A stretch of 24,707 bases of DNA. It comes from JALQTD01 sp964390365. Its GTDB lineage: Bacteria > Bacteroidota > Bacteroidia > Flavobacteriales_D > Sanyastnellaceae. Of this stretch, positions 1 to 7,843 are shown piece by piece. The notes beneath the pieces are model-generated. The model saw only the letters and a list, made by a program, of their open reading frames with translations, searched no databases and was not told the origin of the DNA. Position numbers and translations under genes: made by a program. Location of the stretch: contig CAYMHW010000034.1 in the NCBI GenBank assembly GCA_964390365.1, forward strand, positions 1 to 24,707. The letters are read 5' to 3'. The first letter of the stretch is position 1. Each line of letters opens with the position of its first letter.

Positions 1-861
1 TGCAACGACTGCGCGTCCTACATGGAGGTCGAATCCCTGGCCGAGGGCGTCTACCAATTCACGGCCTTCACCGCCGAAGGCGAGCTGTACACCGGCCCGC
101 TGACGTGGTGGTTTGGCGAGGGGGCGACGATGGAGGGCAATCCCGTAGCGTACACGTGGTTCGAGAACACGCCCGAAATCACGGAGGTCTGCGCGTCGTT
201 CCCGGCGTGGGAGGGCTGCGAATCGCCGGGCGAGTTGTGCACGGCGATCGAGCCGGTGGCGCCGGGTTGCGAGGAGGTCAGCTTCACGCTGGACGCGTCG
301 GCGGTGAACGTGGCCGAGCTGCAGTTGCTGTGGACGATGGCCGCTCAGGTGGAAGGCGTGGAGCTCGGCGGCCTCGATCTGGAGGGCGCGTGGAATTGGC
401 TGAATGAGGGGCCGTACGAGGTGTCGTTCTGCTTGCCGTACGCGTGTTACGACGTGGTGCTTTCGTGGGCGAATTGGCCCGTGGAAGGCGAGGGGGCGGA
501 GCTGTTTTCGGCCTGGGTTGCGTGGGCAGACCAAATCCTGCCCCTCCTCGCCACCGGCGCCTCCAACGGCTCGGCGGAACTGGGCTTCGGCTGGGCCGAC
601 GACTGCCTCTCCCTGTCCACGTTCCCCGAACCGACCGCATCCTTCGAGCTCTACCCGAACCCGACGTCCGGCCTCGTCCGCTGGTCCCACCCCGCCGCCG
701 GGTCCGCCACGGTGCGGGTCCTCGACCAAGCTGGGCGCGCGGTTTGGGCCGGTTCCACCCCGTCGTTCGACACCTCGGAATGGGCGCCCGGCCTCTATTT
801 CGTCGAGCTGTCCACCCGGTCCGGTGATCGCCTCGTCGAGCGCTTGGTGGTCGTTCGTTGA
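1..861 (+). CDS. Secreted T9SS cargo protein, C-terminal part (5' truncated)
   Basis: The reading frame is open from the first base, so this is the last 286 codons of a longer gene. The first visible stretch (about residues 1-85 of the fragment) looks like a cysteine-rich PKD-type beta-sandwich: a WWFGEG element, then a VAYTWF strand and a VCASFP strand, followed by GC and CTAIEP. A second all-beta domain follows. From about residue 212 there is a type A T9SS sorting domain: FELYPNPTSG, then RVLDQAGRAVW, then a GLYFVEL strand and the VERLVVVR end. Such a tail directs export across the outer membrane and attachment to the surface or release. The catalytic or binding part, if any, lies outside the window, so no specific function can be given. 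The 101-base gap to the next gene contains a weak hairpin and a possible promoter. Confidence 0.85.
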   Translation, partial: CNDCASYMEVESLAEGVYQFTAFTAEGELYTGPLTWWFGEGATMEGNPVAYTWFENTPEITEVCASFPAWEGCESPGELCTAIEPVAPGCEEVSFTLDASAVNVAELQLLWTMAAQVEGVELGGLDLEGAWNWLNEGPYEVSFCLPYACYDVVLSWANWPVEGEGAELFSAWVAWADQILPLLATGASNGSAELGFGWADDCLSLSTFPEPTASFELYPNPTSGLVRWSHPAAGSATVRVLDQAGRAVWAGSTPSFDTSEWAPGLYFVELSTRSGDRLVERLVVVR

Positions 862-911
862 TTCACGGGCAACGCCTGCAAAACAGGTGCCTGCCTTCCC
901 TTGCGCTTTGC

Positions 912-919
912 TAACTTCG
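912..919 (+). promoter_or_regulatory. Possible -7 promoter element for the DUF2723 gene
   Basis: TAACTTCG matches the Bacteroidota -7 consensus TAnnTTTG with one mismatch and lies 43 bases before the ATG at 963. No matching TTG -33 element is seen at the usual distance. Weak call based on one short motif. Confidence 0.35.
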
Positions 920-962
920 CGACCACGCGCCGCCGCGGCGCACAACCATTGGAAGCGAACGC

Positions 963-3900
963 ATGCAGTACTCTAAGCTGAACATCATTACGGGCTGGGT
1001 GGTCTGGGCTTTGGCCACGATCGTCTACGTCCTCACCGTCGAACCCACCGCCAGTTTCTGGGACTGCGGCGAATTCATCGCCTCCGCGTACAAGCTCGAA
1101 GTGGGGCACCCTCCCGGGGCGCCGTTCTTCATGCTGCTCTCGCGGTTCCTCATGATCTTCAACCCGTCGAACCCGGCGTTGGCGGCGAACGTCCTTTCGG
1201 CGCTGAGCAGCTCGTTCACGATCATGTTCCTGTTTTGGACCATCACGCACCTCGGGCGCAAGATGATCCGCCACGAGGGCGAGCCGCGGATGGGGGAGAT
1301 GTTGGCGGTGTTGGGGTCGGGCGCCGTGGGCGCGTTGGCTTACACGTTCAGCGATTCGTTTTGGTTCAGCGCGGTGGAAGGTGAGGTGTATGCGCTGTCG
1401 AGTTTGTTTACGGCGCTCGTGTTTTGGGCCATCTTGAAGTGGGAAAACATCGCGGACGAACCCGGCGCAAACCGCTGGATCATCGCCATCGCCTACCTGA
1501 TGGGCCTCTCCATCGGCGTCCACTTGCTCAACTTGCTCGCCATTCCGGCCATCGCCTTCGTGTACTACTTCCGCAAGTTCACCTTCTCGTGGAAGGGGCT
1601 GCTCATCACGGGGCTGATTTCCTTGGTCATCCTCGGGTTCATCCAAGAGGGGCTCATCAAGGGCGCGGTCCAATTGGCCGGCTCCTTCGAGCTGTTCTTC
1701 GTGAACAACTTGGGGATGGGCTTCAACACCGGGGTGATCGTATACGCCTTGCTGCTCATCGGTTTGATTGCGGGGCTCGTGGTGTTGACGCACCGCAACA
1801 ACTGGCCGGTGTTGAACACGTCGGTCATGGCGCTGGCCATGGTGCTCATCGGCTATTCGACGTTCGCGACCATCGTCGTGCGTTCGGCGGCGAATCCGCC
1901 CATGGACGAGAACAATCCCGAGAACCTGTTCGCGTTGCTGTCGTACCTCAGCCGGGAGCAATACGGTGATCGGCCGTTGCTGCACGGGGAATACTGGGGA
2001 TCGCCGACGGACGATGATCAGCCTTATTTGGACGGAAAACCCGCGTGGGTCAAGAGCTTCAGCGTCTACGAAAAGAAGGGCGTGGCGAACGAGCGCATCG
2101 CTTCCTACCGCAACGAAGCGGAGGCGATTCGCTACATGGAATCGCTGGGCGGAACGCGGTACACCCTTGTTGAGGAATACGTGGACAGCGGCGAAAAGCG
2201 GGGCACAGTGCCCAACTACGACGACGACTTCACCTTCTTCTTCCCGCGGATGTACAGCTCCACGGCATCGCACAAAACCGCGTACAAGGAGTGGTCGAAC
2301 TACAAGGGATACAGCGAACAAGTCCTCTTGACCAGCCCCCTCGTCGAAGGCGGCATGACGGCGACGGAACTTGAGAACCACCTGAAGAACGAGTTGCTGA
2401 AGCAGGAGTATGGGGTGCAGGAATTGACGCGCATTTTGAACGCCTTGTTCAAGGAGAACGGGGCGAACTTCAACAGCGAGTACAAGGTGAGCAAGCCGCG
2501 CGAAATCCTCGTGCGCGACCCGCAATCGGGCCAAATGAGCATCGTCGCCCCCCTCGACAACGACGGCATTCGCGGCCAGTTGGCGAGCATGATGGTGGAG
2601 AACATCCAAGGCTCGTTGGGGTGGGGCCGCGATTGGGTCAAGGCGAAGGAGCAGGAGTTGTCGGAATTGAGCGGTTTGGTGCGGCAAGCCATTGCACGGG
2701 CGAACCGGACGGGGAGTGCGGAGGATCAGCGGTTGGCCCAGCAGTACATGAACCGCGAGCGGGCGGTGCAACGCGAACTCATCCCATCGTTCTCGGAAAA
2801 CTGGCGGTTCTTCACGAACTACCAAGTCGGCTGGATGTACTTCCGCTACTTCATGTGGAATTTCGCCGGCCGCCAAAACGACGTGCAGGGCCACGGGGAC
2901 ATCCTCGATGGCAACTGGTTGAGCGGCATCGATGCCATCGACGCAGAACGGTTGGGCTCGCGGGACGCGCTGACCCAAGAAATGCAAGACAACCGAGGGC
3001 TCAACAAGTTCTTCTACCTCCCACTCATCCTCGGGTTGATCGGTTTGGTCTTCCACGTGTTGCGCGATCCGGAGCAGTCGCTCGTGGTCGGGTTGCTCTT
3101 CATTTTGACCGGGTTGGCCATCGTGGTGTACCTGAACCAAACCCCGTACCAGCCGCGCGAACGGGACTACGCTTACGTGGGTTCGTTCTATGCCTTTGCC
3201 ATTTGGATCGGGCTGGGGGTGTTGGCCCTCTTCGAGGCGGCGCGCTCCTTGACGTGGATGGAATGGGCGAAGATGGCCGGTGCGACGGTGGGAGCGGGGG
3301 TGCTCCTGTTCGTGGTGGAAACTGCGGGCGGCAGCGGACACGCCTTGAGCTACAGCGTCTTGTTCATTGCAGGTGTGGCCGCGATGGCCTTGGCCCTCGG
3401 CGCGTTGATGCGCCAAACCTCCACCAGCGAAACCGCCCGCGCCTCGGTCATGGTCGTGCTCGGCCTGCTCATCCCTTACGTGATGGCCGCTGACGGGTGG
3501 GACGACCACAGCCGCGCACGCCGCCGCACAGGGGTCGACTTCGCGAAGAACTACCTCGAATCGCTTGCGCCGCAGGCCATTTTGTTCACGAACGGAGACA
3601 ACGACACCTTCCCCCTTTGGTACGCCCAAGAAGTGGAAGGCGTTCGAACGGACGTGCGCGTGTGCAACTTGAGCCTGCTCAATACGGATTGGTACATCGA
3701 CCAAATGAAGCGCGCGGCCTACGACAGCAAGCCGCTGCCCATCCGGATGTCGGAGGAGAAGTACCGCCAGGGCACCCGCGACATCGTGCTGCTCGATGCG
3801 CCCGCGAATCCCGAACAGCCCTACGTCGACCTCGACGCGGCCATGCAGTACGCGCTCGACGATTCGAAGAGCCGCAACTTCGGAGGCGGCAAGAGTTACC

Positions 3901-4850
3901 AGTCCCTCCCCTCCAACAGCTTCTCCTTGCCCGTGGATTCTGCGGCGTTGGCCCACGTGGATTGGCTGAACGCAGAGGAAAAGGCCTCGTTGGTCGACGC
4001 GGTGGAATGGACCATTGTGGACGACCGCGACAACCCGAAGACCTACATCCTCAAGAACGCTTTTGCAGCCTTGGAGATGTTGCGCGAGAACAACTGGGAG
4101 CGCCCGATTTACTTCGCGGTGACGACCGGTCCGGACAGCTACATGGGCCTGCAGGATTACTTCCGGTTGGAAGGTTTGGCCTACCGCTTGGTGCCCATCA
4201 AGTACCCGGAACCCGCTGACCCCAACCGCATCGGCGGCGTGAGCACGGAGATCATGTACGAACACGTCACCGAAGCGTGGCAATGGGGCAACATGGACGA
4301 CGTGGAAAACGGCATCTACATGGACGAAAACAACCGCCGCATGGTGGTGAACACGCGCATCCAAATGTCCAACCTCGCCGAGGCCCTGCTCGAAGAGCGC
4401 GATGGTCCCCGTGCCTTGGAGATCTTGGACTTGCTCATCGAAAAGACGCCCAAAGAAAACGTGCCGTTCACGCGGGTGATGCTGCCGGTGCAGGAACAGT
4501 TCGTGGAGCTCGCGACTACCGACACCTTGCGGTCACGCGGTGCGGCCAGCTTGACGGCTGAGCAGCGCGTCCATGCTTCTGAGCAAGCCGCCTCGATTAC
4601 CGAGGAATTGCTGCGCCAGCAGGAGGAGCTCGTCGATTACTTCATTTCGCTGGAGAGCGGCGATTTCGAGGCGACCTATCAAGACCGTCGCATGGCCTTG
4701 TCGGTGGCAAACCGGTTGGTGGACGTGGTGGAGTTCTACAACCCCGATTCGGAGTTGGCGGAGCAGTTGCGTGAGCGGGTGGAGGGCATGGAGGAGCGCG
4801 TGGAAAACCGCAAGCGCGAGTTGATCGATTTGGGCCGGGTGGAGTTTTGA
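963..4850 (+). CDS. DUF2723 family GT-C-type multi-pass membrane protein (TMEM260-like)
   Basis: A 1295-residue integral membrane protein. The N-terminus has a first membrane helix and then SFWDCGEFIASAYKLEVGHP (D34, E37). This acidic first loop is the DUF2723 hallmark and sits where GT-C glycosyltransferases carry their catalytic acid. Several more helices follow to about residue 290, and a second hydrophobic block lies at about 680-850. The C-terminal third is soluble and includes the conserved NGDNDTFPLWYAQE segment from residue 877. The vertebrate relative TMEM260 is a protein O-mannosyltransferase, so transfer of a sugar from a lipid donor to exported proteins is a reasonable inference, but the substrate is unknown. 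Bacteroidota members are usually around 1000-1150 residues, so this one is long, with much of the extra length between the two membrane blocks (about 320-640). Its stop overlaps the purN start (TGATG). Confidence 0.88.
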   Translation: MQYSKLNIITGWVVWALATIVYVLTVEPTASFWDCGEFIASAYKLEVGHPPGAPFFMLLSRFLMIFNPSNPALAANVLSALSSSFTIMFLFWTITHLGRKMIRHEGEPRMGEMLAVLGSGAVGALAYTFSDSFWFSAVEGEVYALSSLFTALVFWAILKWENIADEPGANRWIIAIAYLMGLSIGVHLLNLLAIPAIAFVYYFRKFTFSWKGLLITGLISLVILGFIQEGLIKGAVQLAGSFELFFVNNLGMGFNTGVIVYALLLIGLIAGLVVLTHRNNWPVLNTSVMALAMVLIGYSTFATIVVRSAANPPMDENNPENLFALLSYLSREQYGDRPLLHGEYWGSPTDDDQPYLDGKPAWVKSFSVYEKKGVANERIASYRNEAEAIRYMESLGGTRYTLVEEYVDSGEKRGTVPNYDDDFTFFFPRMYSSTASHKTAYKEWSNYKGYSEQVLLTSPLVEGGMTATELENHLKNELLKQEYGVQELTRILNALFKENGANFNSEYKVSKPREILVRDPQSGQMSIVAPLDNDGIRGQLASMMVENIQGSLGWGRDWVKAKEQELSELSGLVRQAIARANRTGSAEDQRLAQQYMNRERAVQRELIPSFSENWRFFTNYQVGWMYFRYFMWNFAGRQNDVQGHGDILDGNWLSGIDAIDAERLGSRDALTQEMQDNRGLNKFFYLPLILGLIGLVFHVLRDPEQSLVVGLLFILTGLAIVVYLNQTPYQPRERDYAYVGSFYAFAIWIGLGVLALFEAARSLTWMEWAKMAGATVGAGVLLFVVETAGGSGHALSYSVLFIAGVAAMALALGALMRQTSTSETARASVMVVLGLLIPYVMAADGWDDHSRARRRTGVDFAKNYLESLAPQAILFTNGDNDTFPLWYAQEVEGVRTDVRVCNLSLLNTDWYIDQMKRAAYDSKPLPIRMSEEKYRQGTRDIVLLDAPANPEQPYVDLDAAMQYALDDSKSRNFGGGKSYQSLPSNSFSLPVDSAALAHVDWLNAEEKASLVDAVEWTIVDDRDNPKTYILKNAFAALEMLRENNWERPIYFAVTTGPDSYMGLQDYFRLEGLAYRLVPIKYPEPADPNRIGGVSTEIMYEHVTEAWQWGNMDDVENGIYMDENNRRMVVNTRIQMSNLAEALLEERDGPRALEILDLLIEKTPKENVPFTRVMLPVQEQFVELATTDTLRSRGAASLTAEQRVHASEQAASITEELLRQQEELVDYFISLESGDFEATYQDRRMALSVANRLVDVVEFYNPDSELAEQLRERVEGMEERVENRKRELIDLGRVEF

Positions 4851-5470
4851 TGGCGGACGAGTCGAAACCCCCAATCCGCTTGGCGATTTTGGCTTCGGGC
4901 TCGGGCTCGAATGCGGAGGCCATCATGCGCCACTTTGCGGGCCACCCGGATGTCGAGGTGGCGTGGGTCGGATCGAACCGCAAGCATGCGGGCGTGCTCG
5001 AGCGCGCTCAAGGATGGGGGGTGCCCGCTTCGGCCTTTTCCGGACAGGATGCGGCGAATGGGGGCTTGCTCGCGGAATTGCGGGGGCGTGAAATCGATTG
5101 GGTGGCGCTGGCCGGGTACCTGCTGATGGTGCCTGCCGAAGTGGTGAAGGCCTACGAGGGGCGGATGGTCAACATTCATCCGGCGTTGTTGCCTGACTTC
5201 GGTGGGGCGGGGATGTACGGCATGAACGTGCACCGCGCGGTCAAGGCGTCGGGTGCGGAGCGCTCCGGGATGACCATCCACTGGGTCACCGAGGCCTACG
5301 ACGAAGGGGCGGTGGTGTTCCAAGGGGAAGTGGAATTGACGCCGGAGGACGACGCGGAAGCCATTGCTGCGAAGGTGCTTCAGTTGGAGCACCAGTACTA
5401 CCCTCCGGTGTTGGAAGGCCTCATCGTGGGCTGGGCGGAGCGTCGATCGAACGGAATGAAAAAATCCTGA
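4850..5470 (+). CDS. purN: Phosphoribosylglycinamide formyltransferase (GART)
   Basis: Third step of purine synthesis: transfers a formyl group from 10-formyl-tetrahydrofolate to GAR in the cytoplasm. The 206-residue protein begins with the nucleotide-binding strand and loop LAILASGSGSNAEAI. The catalytic triad of the family is visible: N108 and H110 in NIHPALLP, and D151 in TEAYDEG. The length is normal for bacterial PurN. The ATG at 4850 is chosen because it overlaps the preceding stop as TGATG; a TTG one codon upstream is unlikely. The next gene starts only six bases after the stop, so it is probably translated from the same mRNA as its neighbours. No other pur genes are in view. Confidence 0.95.
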   Translation: MADESKPPIRLAILASGSGSNAEAIMRHFAGHPDVEVAWVGSNRKHAGVLERAQGWGVPASAFSGQDAANGGLLAELRGREIDWVALAGYLLMVPAEVVKAYEGRMVNIHPALLPDFGGAGMYGMNVHRAVKASGAERSGMTIHWVTEAYDEGAVVFQGEVELTPEDDAEAIAAKVLQLEHQYYPPVLEGLIVGWAERRSNGMKKS

Positions 5471-5476
5471 GCCACC

Positions 5477-6055
5477 ATGTTGTTCAATTGGGAGGAGTTT
5501 TTGAAAAGCACCATGGTCATCTTCGCGGTGATCGACATCGTCGGGAGCATCCCCATCATCCTTGACCTGAAGCGCAAGGTGGGGGACATCCATTCTGGAC
5601 GGGCTTCGCTTGTAGCGCTGGGGTTGATGCTGCTGTTCCTGTTCGTGGGAGAAGGCCTCATCAACTTCCTCGGCATTGACGTGAACAGCTTTGCCGTGGC
5701 GGGTTCGTTCATCATCTTCTTCATGTCGCTTGAGATGATTTTGGGCGTGGAATTGTTCAAACAGGATGCCCAAAGCATGAAGGCCGCCACGATCGTGCCC
5801 GTGGCCTTTCCGCTCATCGCTGGCGCGGGCAGCATGACGTCCATCCTTTCCCTGCGGGCGGAGTACCAACAAATCAACATCGTCCTCGCCATCCTCGTCA
5901 ACATCGCGTTGGTGTTCGTGGTGTTGCGGCTCACGGACCGCATCGGTCGGTTCTTGGGCGATGGCGGCATTGTGGTGCTCCAAAAGGTGTTCGGCATCAT
6001 CCTGCTGTCCATCGCGGTCAAGCTGTTCACCTCCAACGTGACCCACCTGATCTGA
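5477..6055 (+). CDS. MarC family integral membrane protein
   Basis: A 192-residue, very hydrophobic protein with about six membrane segments (near residues 10-28, 44-64, 68-90, 104-124, 132-150 and 168-184). The family signatures appear as VIDIVGSIPIILDL in the first segment and FPLIAGAGSMTSIL in the middle. MarC proteins (UPF0056) were once linked to multiple antibiotic resistance, but that role was withdrawn and the transported substrate, if any, is not established. The length fits the shorter Bacteroidota members. It starts six bases after purN and ends overlapping the rnhA start (TGATG), so co-transcription and possible translational coupling are likely. Family membership is secure; function is not. 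Confidence 0.88.
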   Translation: MLFNWEEFLKSTMVIFAVIDIVGSIPIILDLKRKVGDIHSGRASLVALGLMLLFLFVGEGLINFLGIDVNSFAVAGSFIIFFMSLEMILGVELFKQDAQSMKAATIVPVAFPLIAGAGSMTSILSLRAEYQQINIVLAILVNIALVFVVLRLTDRIGRFLGDGGIVVLQKVFGIILLSIAVKLFTSNVTHLI

Positions 6056-6525
6056 TGCCGCACGTCATCGCTTACACCGATGGAGGAGCGAGCGGCAACC
6101 CCGGTCCTGGGGGCTTCGGCGTGGTCCTGATGAGCGGCAACCACCAGAAAGAAATCAGCCGGGCGTACCGACTCACGACGAACAACCGCATGGAACTGCT
6201 CGCCGTGATTGCGGCGCTCGAGGCCCTGCGCCACCCGGGCACGCACATCGACATCCACTCGGACTCGAAATACGTCGTGGACGCGGTGACGAAGGGCTGG
6301 CTCCAAAACTGGGTTCGCAAAGGGTTCAAGGACAAAAAGAACCCCGACCTCTGGCGCCGCTACCTCACCGCTGCCAAGACGCACCACGTGCGATTCCACT
6401 GGGTGAAGGGCCACGCGGGCGACCGCTGGAACGAGCGCGCGGACCAGCTCGCCGTCATGGCCTACAAGGAGAGCGTGCTCGAAACGGACGAGGGCTACGA
6501 GCGGAGCGTCGCGTCGCAAGGATGA
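6055..6525 (+). CDS. rnhA: Ribonuclease HI
   Basis: Cleaves the RNA strand of RNA/DNA hybrids, for example R-loops and primers. The 156-residue protein has the standard RNase H fold order: D9 in YTDGGASGNPGPGG, E47 in NNRMELLAV, D70 in HSDSKYVVDAV, H120 in WVKGHAGDRWNERAD and D130 in the same segment. These are the four metal-binding acids and the catalytic histidine of the E. coli enzyme. The basic protrusion GWLQNWVRKGFKDKKNPDLW is present, as in E. coli-type RNase HI. The start ATG overlaps the marC-family stop. The next gene has its own promoter, so rnhA is probably the last gene of this run. Confidence 0.95.
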   Translation: MPHVIAYTDGGASGNPGPGGFGVVLMSGNHQKEISRAYRLTTNNRMELLAVIAALEALRHPGTHIDIHSDSKYVVDAVTKGWLQNWVRKGFKDKKNPDLWRRYLTAAKTHHVRFHWVKGHAGDRWNERADQLAVMAYKESVLETDEGYERSVASQG

Positions 6526-6547
6526 CCGCCGAGGGGCGAACCTCCCG

Positions 6548-6555
6548 TATCTTTG
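6548..6555 (+). promoter_or_regulatory. Bacteroidota -7 promoter element for the acyl-CoA dehydrogenase gene
   Basis: TATCTTTG is an exact match to TAnnTTTG. It lies 24 bases before the ATG at 6580, giving a leader of about 20 bases. It also overlaps an upstream in-frame TTG at 6553, which argues that the TTG is not the start. No clear -33 TTG is present. Confidence 0.65.
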
Positions 6556-6579
6556 CACCCGAACTCAATTCCCGAAGCA

Positions 6580-7758
6580 ATGCGCACGGACAACTACGCT
6601 GGACACGACTACTACGAATTGGACGAATGGCTGACCGAGGAGCACAAGCTCATCCGCGACACCGCGCGCGCGTGGGTCAAGAAGGAAGTCAGCCCCATCA
6701 TCGAGGACGCCGCTGAGAACTGCGCGTTCCCGAAGCACTTGCTGCCGGGGTTGGGGGAGATTGGGGCGTTTGGCCCGTACATCCCGGAGGAGTATGGCGG
6801 CGCTGGTTTGGACCAAATCAGCTACGGCCTCATCATGCAAGAACTCGAGCGGTGCGACAGCGGCCTGCGTTCCACCGCATCGGTTCAGAGCTCGCTCGTG
6901 ATGTACCCGATTTGGAAGTACGGATCGGAAGAACAGCGCAAGAAGTACCTCCCGAAGCTCGCCACCGGTGAGTGGATGGGCTGCTTCGGACTGACCGAGC
7001 CGGACCACGGCTCGAACCCTGGCGGCATGACCACGAACTTCAAGGAGGACGGCGACCACGTCATCCTCAACGGCGCGAAGATGTGGATTTCGAACGCTCC
7101 GTTCGCCCAAGTGGCGGTGGTCTGGGCGAAGAACGAGGCCGGCCGCATCAAGGGCATCATCGTCGAGCGCGGCATGGAGGGCTTCTCCACCCCCACCATG
7201 AAGGGCAAGTGGAGCCTCCGCGCTTCCGACACCGGTGAGCTCATTTTCGACAACGTGCGGGTGCCGAAGGAGAACATCCTGCCCGGTCGCGATGGCTTGG
7301 GCGCGCCGCTGAGCTGCCTCGATTCGGCCCGTTACGGCATCGCATGGGGCGCCATCGGTGCCGCCCTCGATTGCTACGACGTCGCCTTGCAGTACTCGAA
7401 GGAACGCCAGCAGTTCGACCGGCCCATCGGCGGGTTCCAGTTGCAGCAGAAGAAGCTCGCCGAGATGATCACGGAGATCACCAAGGCGCAGTTGCTGACC
7501 TACCGGTTGGGCACCCTGCGCAATGAAGGCCGCGCGACTTCGGCCCAAATCTCGATGGCGAAGCGCAACAACGTCGAAACCGCCCTCAACGTCGCCCGCG
7601 AAGCCCGCCAAATGCTCGGCGGCATGGGCATCACCGGCGAGTACCCCATCATGCGCCACATGATGAACCTCGAGTCGGTGGTGACTTACGAAGGCACGCA
7701 CGACATCCACCTCCTCATCACGGGACTGGACGTCACGGGCCTCAACGCATTCACGTGA
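6580..7758 (+). CDS. gcdH: Acyl-CoA dehydrogenase, glutaryl-CoA dehydrogenase type
   Basis: A 392-residue FAD flavoprotein. Glutaryl-CoA dehydrogenase oxidises and decarboxylates glutaryl-CoA to crotonyl-CoA in lysine and tryptophan breakdown. Segments typical of that branch are SVQSSLVMYPIWKYGSEEQR, GCFGLTEPDHGSNP (flavin and substrate contacts), MWISNAP, ARYGIAWG, QLQQKKLAEMITEI, ARQMLGGMGITGEY and TYEGTHDIH. In the last of these E371 is in the position of the catalytic glutamate. The start is set at the ATG behind the TATCTTTG element. It seems to be transcribed alone: no lysine-pathway or ETF genes are adjacent, so the substrate is assigned from sequence similarity only. A related short-chain acyl-CoA dehydrogenase is the alternative. 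Confidence 0.85.
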   Translation: MRTDNYAGHDYYELDEWLTEEHKLIRDTARAWVKKEVSPIIEDAAENCAFPKHLLPGLGEIGAFGPYIPEEYGGAGLDQISYGLIMQELERCDSGLRSTASVQSSLVMYPIWKYGSEEQRKKYLPKLATGEWMGCFGLTEPDHGSNPGGMTTNFKEDGDHVILNGAKMWISNAPFAQVAVVWAKNEAGRIKGIIVERGMEGFSTPTMKGKWSLRASDTGELIFDNVRVPKENILPGRDGLGAPLSCLDSARYGIAWGAIGAALDCYDVALQYSKERQQFDRPIGGFQLQQKKLAEMITEITKAQLLTYRLGTLRNEGRATSAQISMAKRNNVETALNVAREARQMLGGMGITGEYPIMRHMMNLESVVTYEGTHDIHLLITGLDVTGLNAFT

Positions 7759-7809
7759 GCGTGTGCGTAACTCCTTGATTCGCTAAGGAAACACCGCGGA
7801 GGGCGACTG

Positions 7810-7817
7810 TAACTTTG
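7810..7817 (+). promoter_or_regulatory. Bacteroidota -7 promoter element for the DUF6089-type gene
   Basis: TAACTTTG matches TAnnTTTG exactly and is 26 bases before the ATG at 7844. No strong terminator is visible in the 85 bases after the preceding gene, only a 5-bp hairpin near 7772-7789. Confidence 0.65.
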
Positions 7818-7843
7818 GTGCTCACAACTTCGTAAAGAGCACC

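Noticed and set aside
873..889. Hairpin CGCCTG-CAAAA-CAGGTG after the T9SS cargo gene
   Set aside because: Only six base pairs including one G-U, and it is followed by a mixed pyrimidine run rather than Ts. Too weak to call a terminator.
795..4364. 1189-codon open frame on the minus strand opposite the DUF2723 gene
   Set aside because: The translation is rich in His, Arg, Val and Asp with no recognisable domain, and it mirrors the plus-strand gene's codon bias in GC-rich DNA. The plus-strand protein has clear membrane topology and family motifs.
7772..7789. TCCTT-N8-AAGGA inverted repeat after the glutaryl-CoA dehydrogenase gene
   Set aside because: A five-base-pair AT-containing stem without a T-run; likely chance.
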